Shown piece after piece: positions 22,301 to 54,300 of a stretch of 64,000 nt of DNA. The translations under genes were made by a program, and so were the position numbers. The stretch is from positions 14,795,500-14,859,499 of the forward strand of contig NC_135558.1 of NCBI RefSeq assembly GCF_964340395.1, given 5' to 3'. Position 1 is the first letter of the stretch; every line of letters starts with the position of its first letter. The notes beneath the pieces were generated by a model. The model was given only the letters and a program-made list of their open reading frames with translations. It did not search any database and had not been told where the DNA came from. The stretch is from Glandiceps talaboti (lineage: Eukaryota > Hemichordata > Enteropneusta > Spengelidae).

Positions 22301-23013
22301 AAGAGGTTAAACTCCCAGAAAGCACCACGCACAATCATAAATATGGCCGTCATCGTATACGGTATAGTACGTTGTCTGAGTACATGTACACAGCTAAATT
22401 TGTACTACAGTAATGACCGGAAGAACGCCTTATGGAGACACTTTCTCCAAATACAGCTTGTGTCTCCCCTTCAATGTAGTTCACACAAAACGAATCTTCG
22501 ACTGCCGATAAAAATCTACACCCGTATTTCTATTTTAATAGTTTAAAGAAGCAACCCTGGCAAGGCATGACCCAACTCGAACTATGAAAGCGTACCCACA
22601 AGTTGCACCCCCCCCCCCAACCATTTCAGAGAAAAACATACACAAACGAAGCAACACGAAAGCTAGCCTGTCTAGTGTGCTAGTAGTGATACATCCCCCG
22701 TAGTATACGTATCTCGGGCCTCCTAGAATAAATGCGGAGACGATGTAGCGACAGCGCACTGGCAACAAGCTACAACATAGCAGGATGAAAATGACACATT
22801 TTCCCATACCTGAAAATTGTTCTCGTAACATTCTTCTTTGAAATGCTTTGAGCACACCTTTGGATTCTTCGAAGCTGTAGGAACTTTACCTCTAAAGATG
22901 TTTGACAACCATAGTGTCCGAATTTGCTCGTCATGGGGCAATTGATGGAAACCTGTCTCCGTTTTACAGTAACGACTGTCACTTTTACAACCTGGCACAC
23001 AACAGTTCACCAT
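14872..23013 (-). CDS. THAP-domain zinc-finger protein with SUMO-motif repeat tail, about 816 aa, seven coding exons
   Basis: Exons, in transcript order: 23013-22810 (THAP 1a) or 21976-21767 (THAP 1b), then 21209-21147, 20470-20270, 18508-18317, 17791-17612, 17403-17224, 16302-14872. All junctions are phase 0 with GT/AG ends. The THAP exon gives the C2CH zinc module (C-x4-C ... C-x2-H with VCSKHF). Exon 2 encodes GTRRLKKNAVPTI, the AVPTI box that ends a THAP domain, which confirms the join. Exons 3-6 are low-complexity Ser/Thr/Gln-rich and partly duplicated. The last exon (476 aa) has a Cys-rich start, DHAY and five tandem repeats with KTEP. THAP proteins bind DNA through this domain and often recruit HCF-1. 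A nuclear transcription factor is the likely role; the target is unknown. Confidence 0.9.
16902..17042. repeat. MITE family E, copy 1 (palindromic, in THAP intron)
   Basis: The left end ccccaatatttttcttcgttc is matched by gaatgaagaaaaatattgg at the right end, with an inner GTAGTGACAA / TTGTCACTA pair. The same element lies at 20704-20857 in another intron of the gene. Confidence 0.8.
17224..17403 (-). CDS. THAP gene exon 6 (180 bp, duplicate of exon 5)
   Basis: 60 codons, phase 0 at both ends, acceptor TTTTTTCAG and donor CAG|GTTTGT. It encodes SIGNAQPVSMGIGNVQSKVP, then a Ser/Thr-rich part and KILLLRQPSN. It is about 90% identical to the exon at 17612-17791, and the flanking introns are also similar, so the two arose by tandem duplication. 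Confidence 0.85.
17612..17791 (-). CDS. THAP gene exon 5 (180 bp, duplicated exon)
   Basis: 60 codons, phase 0 at both ends, acceptor TTTTTTCAG, donor CAG|GTTTGT. It differs from exon 6 at a few residues (QSVSM for QPVSM, VPFTS for VPVTS, TRPNQQ for TSTNQQ). Its multiple-of-three length means either copy can be skipped without a frame change. Confidence 0.85.
18317..18508 (-). CDS. THAP gene exon 4 (64 aa)
   Basis: Acceptor TTTGTATGTAG, donor CAG|GTATGT, phase 0 at both ends. It encodes LSNTTEQPSVLSEGSECGIE followed by a Thr/Gln-rich linker ending KLQIQQ. No domain is recognised; probably disordered. Confidence 0.78.
20022..20240. repeat. Tandem repeat, about 70 bp x 3, in THAP intron
   Basis: Three units contain TTGATATGGATGCTATAAA...TACAGAAAATGCTTTACTT...GTGTTATGGGTTGTA. 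The last runs up to the next exon's 3' flank. Related fragments lie near 19380 and 19725. Confidence 0.8.
20270..20470 (-). CDS. THAP gene exon 3 (67 aa), distant copy of the 180-bp exons
   Basis: The acceptor ATCATTAG|TTT preserves phase 0, though its pyrimidine tract is weak; a second AG at 20465-20464 would break the frame. The donor is CAG|GTGTGT. It encodes KLAMGKVQPN...VPVSSIPSSLLSSMS and ends NVSHQ. Its layout (MG-x-VQ..VP..SIxS...SHQ) matches exons 5 and 6, so it is likely an older duplicate. Confidence 0.72.
20704..20857. repeat. MITE family E, copy 2 (palindromic, in THAP intron)
   Basis: The ends ttattctccaa and ttggagaataa are inverted, with inner arms CTGAGGGTTTTGTCACTAC / GTAGTGACAAAACCCCTTAG. 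It shares ends and core with 16902-17042. Confidence 0.85.
21147..21209 (-). CDS. THAP gene exon 2 (21 aa, AVPTI box)
   Basis: A 63-bp exon between TATGAAAG and GAG|GTGAGC, phase 0 at both ends. It encodes GTRRLKKNAVPTI and LVNKTKE. The AVPTI(F) box closes the THAP fold, so this exon must follow a THAP exon directly. It is too short to be found by ORF length alone. Confidence 0.9.
21767..21976 (-). CDS. Alternative THAP first exon 1b (70 aa)
   Basis: It starts ATG at 21976 and ends GAG|GTAAGG at 21767, phase 0. It begins MVHCHVPKC (C-x4-C), has KVWLTNM (the conserved Trp) and VCSKHFKEECF (C-x2-H). It has its own initiator Met and a splice donor that fits exon 2, so it could replace exon 1a from a separate promoter. 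Confidence 0.88.
22033..22078. repeat. Short perfect hairpin between the two THAP first exons
   Basis: ACTAG(t/c)ATGGAAGTATAACC and GGTTATACTTCCAT...CTAGT form an inverted repeat around a 3-base loop, 57 bp upstream of the exon 1b ATG. It could be a transposon footprint or a regulatory palindrome. Confidence 0.7.
22810..23013 (-). CDS. THAP first exon 1a (68 aa)
   Basis: It starts ATG at 23013 and ends CAG|GTATGG at 22810, phase 0. It encodes MVNCCVPGCKSDSR, the TLWLSN Trp block and KVCSKHFKEECYENN, a full C2CH half. It shares the layout of exon 1b but differs at about half of the positions, so the duplication is old. Confidence 0.9.
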
Positions 23014-24210
23014 GATATACGTTTTTTCAATTAGTTTAAGGAGGGCTTGAACTTCATAAGTGAAGGGGTTATTGTATATATTGCCAAACGAAAGGAAATA
23101 TTTGTGGAAATTATGCAAATGTATTAGGCAACACAACGCAAGGCAACTCGTGAATGTGTATCTCATGAATATGCATTGTTCAGCTATTCCATATTCATGA
23201 GCCTAGCCCCATGAGACGTCCAGCACTCGACTGCCAAAAGAGACAAACACCGAACAATGGATGCCAATAAGGGAAGGAGCAGAATTTACGGCAGGGGAGG
23301 GGGCTGAGGAGCAAAATGGGGTCCATGAAAAAACGGGATGTGAAGGGGGGGGGGGAGACACAAACATTTTGTTGATGGTTTCTCTTTTCTATATTGGTCT
23401 GAGACGATTTTAACCAAATTAAACTTCTAAGTGGTGGTTTACCAAGTACATTGTAGAATAGCAAAATTTCTAGCAACTTCACAATGATAATTCTTTAACC
23501 GCACATTTAATTATTAGGAAAATGACTGCCATGAGAACCTGTTTGTGTATGCATAACAAAATTTGTTTCTCTGTTGAAGTTAATTTTTGCTTGACACTTC
23601 TATTGTATTTGCGTTTGCACCTGTCTTTGCCTGTATTGTACTGTACTGTAGTTGTACCATAGGCAGGTGGCCAGAGTGCTTTTGTATCTTCAGGTTTCAC
23701 CTTGCAAAGCCCACTTCTATTTGTAAAGTCTTTTATGTATGGATGCTGAAGTTGATTGCCAGTTATTTTAATGTAGTGTACCATACAATTTTACATCTCA
23801 GGAACACGAGGAAGGGATACCATATAATTGCACATATGTTCAAATCTTTGCCACTGTCCAGGACCGAAACATGGAAATAAAAGATTTTAAATTCAACCTC
23901 ATTGAGAGCAAGTTCTTGTCATTTCATATCAAACCCATATGTATCTCCTCAAGTTCTAGTCTCCCCACATATTCTCTGTAGTTGGACCGATCTTCGTTTA
24001 TTCAACAAACTCTGATATGGAAATCTTTCTAGTGACATTGAATATATGTATAATATACAGAGTTAGTTTTTTGGCCAAAAATGATTTTGACCGATCGACC
24101 CAAATCACTCACCTATGATCAGATGTGATCATTTTCCAACTAGATACCAAAATTAATGTCCACACCAAACATCAATACAGTCTGACCAGTAGTTTTGGAC
24201 AATAGGTTGC

Positions 24211-24247
<37 letters not shown>

Positions 24248-26241
24248 GACAGACAAACACTTGCCATGCCCATAGCACTACTGAACCTCAGTTCAGTTAT
24301 GCTATAAAATGATTCACACTTTCCATCTATTCCAGGTTTAAGAACACAGACAAAACTACACAATAAAACAATGTGATTTTAATATAACTGCTATCAATTT
24401 CCTACTTTAGTTTTCAATACAAAATATAGACTTCATGTTTAGAATACAGATTGAGAGGGACAGAAAGGTACACATGAAAATCAATTGCTACTATTCACTA
24501 CGGATGTACAAAAAATAAATGTTAGTATTGATAGTGATATTACTAACATGAAATAATTACAAATACATAAATACGAAGACTAAAGAGAAAGGCAGTGTTT
24601 TTTTGGATTTTCATTGAAAATTGAATGAATGAATATTGCTCTCAAGACAAAGGTATGATTCTTAATCCCTTTTCTCCCAACTTTTACTTAGTTGTGTACA
24701 AATTTAAGGGAGAAAGAGGATTAAAATCTTTAGCCATGTGGAAAGTTACAGGATTCAAATGTAAGAACTTCAGTGATTCAATGTTCAATTAAAACATAAA
24801 TGACATAATAAACATAATCTGACGATACAGTCACATTGGACAGTCAACATCAAACAAGTTACCACAAAAAACAAAAGGATCTGGCAGTGAAGTGATTCCT
24901 GAAAAGTCATATATGGTATAAAAAAATACAATGCTAGGAAAAATTAAACAAGCTATTGCAACAAATTGTATATAAATGCTGCCTTCCATTTCATAGTCTT
25001 GTTTCATTTGTGCTTTGAGGGTTGCTGAATAAAGCTGAAAGGTGACGCAAACCTCTGTCTGGGTGCGGCCCAGGTCTTGTTAAAATCAACTCTGCATTCA
25101 AGAGTAAAAATAGCACCCAATCTTATAAGCCCATTGACTTGCATAGCAAACACGGAACAAAGGGGATTCATTCCTGCTAGTGCTCTCAGTTGGAGTTTGA
25201 AATATTATACATTGACTTTCATTTGGCAGTGACCAAGTAGTTTCTCCCTGAGTGAGACAGGTATACAGAAGCCTAAAAATCACAAATGTTACATACATGT
25301 ACTAACAATTCTAACTATTGCAAACATACTGTGTCTGTCAAAAAAATAAATGCCTACAATGTACATTTCCTAACAATTACGACCCCAAAACAAATGGGAC
25401 AAAATTATGTTACAATGACTGTAATGCATGGAGGTAAAGGTAGGTGAAAACCATGTGTTGTCGGGAAACAGAATATTCATCAAAATTTATTACAGCTGGC
25501 ACATTAAACTAGTTACTATCAGACAATAAAAAATTGTCATTTATGAGCTGAATAAAACTCAATGAAAACTTGAAATGTTCAACAAATTAAGCATTAAACC
25601 TGATGGGGTGGGTGCCACACAATAGAGAACTTGCAATCCTGACTGAGCATGCTCAGACACAAAGGAGTATGAGATTATCTGTGCTTATTGTACTACCTAA
25701 TCTGGAGCTACCGATAAAATAACCTCCCACAAAGGTCAGGGTGACTGTGAATTGATTATAATGTATCAACATTGTTTACAATACTAATTGATTATTATTT
25801 ACTATCACATTTCCCATGATGCAACATTCAACATGGCAGGTTTGTAAGTTTCCTATTGATTGACACTGAAAATAGTGTGCAACTAGTTCTCTAAGAACTA
25901 GGCAAATTTGTTCAAGGTAATCTAATAATGGTCTTATGTGATAGTTTTTGTTTCTGGTGTATGTGGCTCTTTTAGAAATTAGAGGCCCACTTTGCAATAG
26001 GATCAATGCCTAAGTGTGAAATATGGCATACAATAAAAATTTTGCCCACAACACAATATTTTGTTGCCGAAGCACAGCCATAGTGAAATGACAAAATATG
26101 AATAGATTCTATCATTCAGAATTGGATTTGCTGATAAATTATAAGTACACTTAGTCACATGACCATTGGGCACAGTCATGTGACTGAGCACCCGCCAATG
26201 ATATTGCTTGGATTCTTGCATTTTTTCACTTTGGGATGACT
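23014..26241. other. Interval between the THAP gene start and the BUB gene stop
   Basis: Both flanking genes read leftwards, so this holds the THAP promoter and the BUB 3' UTR. It includes a G run (23346-23355), a CA/CAGA microsatellite (24211-24258) and MITE-B copy 1 (25621-25857). A minus-strand open frame at 23479-23784 is not supported as a gene. Confidence 0.6.
25621..25857. repeat. MITE family B, copy 1
   Basis: The left end AATAGAGAACTTGCAATCC and the right end GTAAGTTTCCTATT are inverted, and the internal sequence matches 44521-44772. It includes the palindrome TGAGCATGCTCA and a 'tttcccatgatgcaacattcaaca' block. Confidence 0.9.
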
Positions 26242-48409
<22,168 letters not shown>

Positions 48410-48513
48410 TCTCCTTTTCTGTTAAAATACCGTAATTGCGTGCAAGTTACGACGAAATCATAGGTGCAAAACACTACACGTAACATGTAAGTGAAAAGAA
48501 ATTCAAATTTAAA

Positions 48514-48560
48514 ATTCCCGCTCTGCGCATGCTCGACTGTGATATCCCACAATGCATTGC
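48514..48560. promoter_or_regulatory. Candidate BUB core promoter: E2F-, NRF1- and ZNF143/THAP11-like sites
   Basis: Within 47 bases, 105-151 bp upstream of the BUB start codon, lie ATTCCCGCTC (E2F-like TTSSCGC), TGCGCATGC (NRF1 core) and TCCCACAATGCATTG (core of the ZNF143/THAP11 site, usually CCCAGAATGCA). These site types are common at cell-cycle and housekeeping promoters in animals. Matches are by eye; the transcription start is not known. Confidence 0.5.
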
Positions 48561-49362
48561 TCAAGCGGCACTCGACTCGAGTGTTGACTTCGTCGTTGCA
48601 CGACTCTTGTGTGAATGCTATGCTGTGGACGATATACATACGTGTTTTTCGTCTACAATGTTTGTAAACGATAAAGTTACTGCAAGTCGTATACTACTAT
48701 CTGGGACAGTTACAACAATAGGAAACACAAGCATACAAATTCGGTGTGTGCACACACATTACATTATTGCCCACCCGAGACTGAGATGACATCAGCACAT
48801 AGTTTACCAATCGAAAGACTGTACGATACCAAGGACCCCCCCCCCCCCGCGGATGAAAGACTGTGTCATTTATGTAATATTAAAGCTGTTGGTGATGAAA
48901 TCCATTGATTGTAGTAATCCATCTGTAACTGGGGCTAGAAACCAATTTCAAAAGAACTATTGAATTTATCATCAAATTTTATGAAAATTATCTAAAAGAG
49001 AATACTTTTTTTTTTTAAATGAGCTCAAATAATGGTTGTATCACTAATTGCTTTAATATTGGAAATGTCTCTAATTCATTATTATCTTTGTATTCAATAC
49101 TGTAGTTTAGTTTTTTATTTATATTTATAATTATCTAATCTTTGTTCTTGTTGTTTTTGTATGTTTTTGACTATAGATAATACATTTCTTACATTATTTC
49201 ATGTTAAATAAAATATACTTACATATTACTAGTTTCCGTGGAAATTCACATGAGCAGGTCATATTTACTAATGCCTTCCGGAAGGACATGCAGTCTCTAT
49301 GTTTGTGTTATGTTTGAAGTATGTATAGAATTTTATTGGATTTTAGTGTGCATTTTGAAGTA

Positions 49363-49940
49363 GCCTAATTACTGAAAATCATCAATTATGCAAATGACTT
49401 ATTAAAACTAACAATTACATTAATAAGTTTTACGTGCGCCCTGGTGTCATGAACGTATGTACCAAATTATATAGAACTTGAAGCTTGGAATCTTCACATA
49501 TAGCCTAATCACTGAAAATCATTAATTATGCAAATGACTCATTCAAACTAAAAATCGACATCAAACAAGCTTTTCAGGGTGTGTGCTTTGTTATTTTTTA
49601 AGTATACATCAAATTCTATAGAACTAAAGCTTGTATTCTTCATATATAGCCTAATTACTGAAAATCATTAATTATGCAAATTACTCATTAAAACTAAAAT
49701 CTAGGGCTTTGCTATTTTTGAAATATGTACCAAGTTGTATTGAATTTGAAGAGTGTCCTTAAGGTACAGCCTAATTACTGAAAAACATTAGATATGCAAA
49801 TGACGCATTACACTAGAATCTGTACTATTAAAATTCATCTGGCACATGGATATTGTATGTCTAAAATTATATTGAATTTGAAGAATGCATTCTTAAGGTA
49901 TAGCCAAATTACTGAAAATCATTAATTATGCAAATGACTC
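49363..49940. repeat. Tandem repeat with one ATGCAAAT octamer per unit, five units
   Basis: Units of 120-146 bp start with AGCCTAATTACTGAAAATCATTAATTATGCAAATGACTCATTA. The exact octamer ATGCAAAT is present at 49388, 49528, 49674, 49794 and 49928. The rest of each unit is less conserved. Confidence 0.85.
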
Positions 49941-50407
49941 ATTAAACTAAAACATACATCTATCAGCCATACATTTTTATACCACCATTTGACTGTTGCT
50001 ATTATCTATTGGCTCAAACAAATAATTTTGCAAATGTCAAATTTTTAATACTCAAATGCTTACAAAAATTTTAAACTTACGACAGCCTGGGGCAGATTTG
50101 TAACAGGTGCCATTAGAATTAAATAGCAGTTTTTTAATTATTTTTCTGTAGATACAGAACATGGAACACAAGTCGCAAAACATAGAACTCAGGACGCTGG
50201 ACATTCAATGTAGAATGCAGAATGCTGAATGCGGTTTTAGCTTGTCCCGGCAATAATCAATTTATTTATGCCTATGCCCATGACTTCAAACGGAATACAC
50301 GTACAGAAAAAGAGCCCAGCCTGTTCACTCGATATATTTACTTCATATGAATATGAGTGTCTCGCTGGAGAGAACAGTGCTCGATGCAAATATTAGTAGC
50401 AGAGCAT

Positions 50408-50444
50408 TATAGACTTAATTCAAAAGAATATTCTTTTGAATTAA

Positions 50445-50451
<7 letters not shown>
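50408..50451. repeat. Perfect 44-bp palindrome next to a TA tract
   Basis: Both arms are 22 bases without a mismatch, centred at 50429/50430. One arm (GACTTAATTCAAAAGAATA) also occurs singly, with one change, in the duplicated block at 61700-61720. It is followed by (TA)n to 50503 and (AAT)n to 50537. Confidence 0.95.
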
Positions 50452-50538
<87 letters not shown>

Positions 50539-50646
50539 TTAATAAAACATTTTTCCCAGAGACATAGTTGACCACGTTTGGTATATTTATTATATGATAG
50601 CTCTCCAAGGCAATCGAGCACTCTACTTGGAGAAAGAAGAATGAAA

Positions 50647-50729
<83 letters not shown>
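50449..50729. repeat. Microsatellite cluster: (TA)n, (AAT)n, (CT)n
   Basis: (TA)n at 50449-50503, (AAT)n at 50504-50537 and (CT)n at 50649-50729. A (GT)n tract follows at 50953-50985. They generate spurious repetitive frames. Confidence 0.97.
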
Positions 50730-50732
<3 letters not shown>

Positions 50733-50949
50733 AATCTCATCATCACCATGCGCTCTCTGCTCCCTGTGATTATCCCTGTCACACGCCAGCACGTATTAAA
50801 TATTTTCAACAATTCAATTTTCGTCTTACGTAGTTTTACCTAATGTCATAAAAGTTATCTTAACATTTTTTTTTGCGATGAAAGTTTGTTCTGCCATCGT
50901 ATACATTCGCAAAAGTCGGACAAAGAATCAATGAATTTCATGCAATAGT

Positions 50950-50985
<36 letters not shown>

Positions 50986-51385
50986 CATTATTATTTGTTT
51001 AATGTTGGGTTACCGGTTGCTATTGCTCAAATGTTAGGCTACCTTTTGATCTCTGTGAGTCATGCCAATAATTATACTGGAATTACTGTACACAACACCG
51101 TACCGTACCACCCAGGCTTGCTTTATAATGCACAGAAATTATGTGATTTGTTAGTGTCAGCTGGAGATAATTATCGTAAAAAGAGAATTTACAAGAACAA
51201 AGGTTCACAACGTAGTATAATATGTTCAGGTATATTTTATCCATGCAGAATTCGACATACACATTTTTCTCATTGGATATTGTTGAGATATATCCAGAGC
51301 AGAAATCCACATACCTAGTATTCCTATAAGTTCTAGTGTGCCAAAAACAATATTTATCGCTGCCTTGTGATTTGGTCACTACATG

Positions 51386-54300
51386 ATGTCGTTGTTACAG
51401 AAGTGGACAGTTTCAAAGGGGAAATATATTTTTTGCATCATACTCACCGTGTTTGCCTTCTTCGTTACAGTGGAATACACGGTAAGTGCGCAAACATTTG
51501 TTTGCAGCAATGTTCAAACAATAGAGACTCACTTCCTAAGTCTGAGCTTACATGTAACTTTAAACAGAACGACATCTGACTCACAACGAAATCTTGCTAA
51601 CATTACTTCATTTCATTTTATCGTCGTTCTTGAATTTTATAACGTTACTAAATTTATCACATGGCTCAACAATCATACAAACAGTGCGCTACAGTTATCG
51701 CCTGGCTAGATTAGATCATACACTAGTATAATACTACAGGCGCTATCAATTACTAACGGTAGCGCTTAGCGTAGACTCTTCAATCCAGTGCGACAATCGG
51801 TACAAAACGTGGGTACAGGCCATGCCAGGTCAGGTATCGACTGAATATTTGTTTTTGATTCACTGTTCACATTCAGATCCAAAGATGTGAATCTGTCATT
51901 ATATTTGGTGCATACTTTTGATCACTTGTCAGGTTATTTTTTCTCAGCAATATCCCATCAGTTATCTTTGTTTTCAAATCAATCATGCAATTTTTCATAT
52001 AACTTTTATACTGGTTCTTGTACGTACTGGGTGCATTCAAGAGTAAAAATGTACATTGCCAACTGCAGGCACTTTTAGAGTGATACACAGCAAAGTAGTC
52101 AAAGAAAGCTAGACAGTTGCCAATTCAGCCTCCAGCCTGGATTGTCTCAAAAACAAACTGAAGACGTATTTGTTCACCAAAACCTATAGTGTGCTTTAGA
52201 CATTCCGCTCTATAGAAGACTGATTTTTACATGCCTACTACACACTCTACAACACATCTAAATGTGCATGTTCCATGTGAGTAGTAATTAAAAGTGTGGT
52301 AAGTAATGGCGACATATCGTTTGAGTGGTTCAGAGTATTAATAGACGTTTTCAACAGAATGTGAACATATTCAAGTACTTACATTATTGAATTAGCATTT
52401 ATAGAAGAGGTGAAATTTGCCATGTGAATGTGAATCCAAAAAAGAAACATTATCAAACGTTACCAGACTGGGCTTGGTCTGGCCTGCCCTGACCCGGCAT
52501 TGTCTGTCCCTGGCCTGTACCTGTGTTTTGTACCGACAATAAGTGTGATCATATTTTTGTTTATTGTTTAAATTTCTCATTACCCGACCGACCCAAAATT
52601 TCAGCTCCGACATCAAAATAAAAAATGAAAATATTCATTTTCGTGAGACCTTTCTACTTTATTTTCGGAACAGCGCTGTCTGAGGCAAGAATAAGCATGT
52701 GTCAGGACTGTCGACATCATCTACAGTCATGGTGGCGGCGACGACGACGACAACTACGATGACACTTGTTCACGAATAGAACATTTCTTTCATGATGGAA
52801 GTACTAAAAGTAGAGAACATTCCAATTGTGTAGCGAATAGGAGAGACAGAGAAGGCGATTTTTAGTGTTAGTTGCCACTAAAAATTAATGAAGAACATGA
52901 AACTAAAAAAATATAGGGTCTATCTAACAGGGCATCGTGTTTTTTTTTTCAAACACGTGATAAAGGTGTCTAAAATGTCCTTTAAAGGTGTTTGGTTGAT
53001 TATCTGCATGTTGGTATATGTAGTTTATTTCACATAGACAGAATTTAGCAAGAAACTGTACTCATTCAATCTTGCTAACTCAAAAAAGTGTAGCATGTCT
53101 AGTTTGGTTTCTGCGTGGTGTATCAAACAGAAAGGGATGAACGGTATGTAAATTGTGAAATTCACTTCAGGCTTATTTGTGATTTTTGTTTTGAAAACGT
53201 CCTACAGACAAGGAAACGATGATTTTGTACACAGAATACAACAATCATTTTTATCTGTTGTCAAACCGAAACTATACAATTACAGTACAGCCACGCAAAG
53301 AGACACGGTCATTGTTTTGAAATGTACTGACAAAGTAAAGATAAATCTAGATGAGTACTTGAATCCTGTTGGACAGTGAAGAAATTAGATTTCATTCACA
53401 GATACTATATAGCTATATATGCAAACCAAACTTTATTCAAAGTCGACGTCTCCAATTTTCCAAGGCAATCAGCCGTGGGTGATATATTGTATAATATATT
53501 ATACCAGTATATTGATGGTGGAAATCGAGGGATCTGATTGGTCTAGACATCGAACTAGCGCGTCTAAAACGAGTGATAATGCACTGCTGGTACGATAATG
53601 CACTGCTGGCACGCGTCCAAATTTTGTTCGTCTATGAGCGTTGAGTTGTAGTCCGCCGTGATACTGATAGTGAACTCTTCGAATTGTCAGAGGAGGATTT
53701 TCTCTCAATGAGACAATATTTTATGAGAAATTATGAAGGAAATTTCGAAAGCAACCCAGTCATCGCGTATTTGTTCAAATCATCGCCTACTACATGTACT
53801 AAGGTCAAGGCGCTAGGCATGCACGAGATCGCCGGGTCCCAGCCTCGGCGCGGCTGGAGTGGAAACATTGGTGAGCTGTCCTGTCCTGTCATAAAAATGA
53901 AGCAAGTGAAAGAGGTTACACTGGCCGACTTACCATTAATCTAAATAGAAATTTGCCTGGGATCCTGTCCTAGAGTATCAGTCATCAATCCGAGAGGGAA
54001 ATCCTCAAACCCAAAAATCTACTGAGGTAACTTCCAGTAATATAAATACATTGTAAATATCAACCTGTCTATCACTTCACCGAGTCACGAATTCGGCCGG
54101 GAGCGATCGAAGCACGCTGTATTCAATAAACCACTTCAAGTTTATACCTTGAGTCAAACAGGTTGTTTATTCATCACTGTGCACTTTTAATGAGCCGATC
54201 AATGTACAGATTATCCCTAGAAACGACGAGCAGATAAAATAAATCCAGTCGCTGCACGACGTTCACATTGAGGCCAAGATCAGCTGTCTTGAAAAGCAGC

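Larger units (their letters stand above)
48561..51382. other. Intergenic region between divergent BUB and NXPE genes
   Basis: No gene is supported. It contains a C run (48838-48848), an octamer-containing tandem repeat (49363-49940), a 44-bp perfect palindrome (50408-50451), TA, AAT, CT and GT microsatellites, and a segment (50355-51382) that is duplicated at 61650-63012. Confidence 0.6.

Noticed and set aside
23479-23784. Minus-strand 101-codon frame (GLCKVKPEDTKALWPPAYGT...).
   Set aside because: No known motif, no splice context and no repeat of it in the window.
51000-51318. Frame upstream of the NXPE first exon (NNYTGIT...HPGLLYNAQ), also seen at 62680-63012.
   Set aside because: The two copies differ by frame-changing indels, so the frame is not under coding constraint. 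The similarity comes from the DNA duplication.
53155-53379. Plus-strand 74-codon frame in NXPE intron 1.
   Set aside because: No domain, no partner exon and no splice sites in keeping with the NXPE gene.
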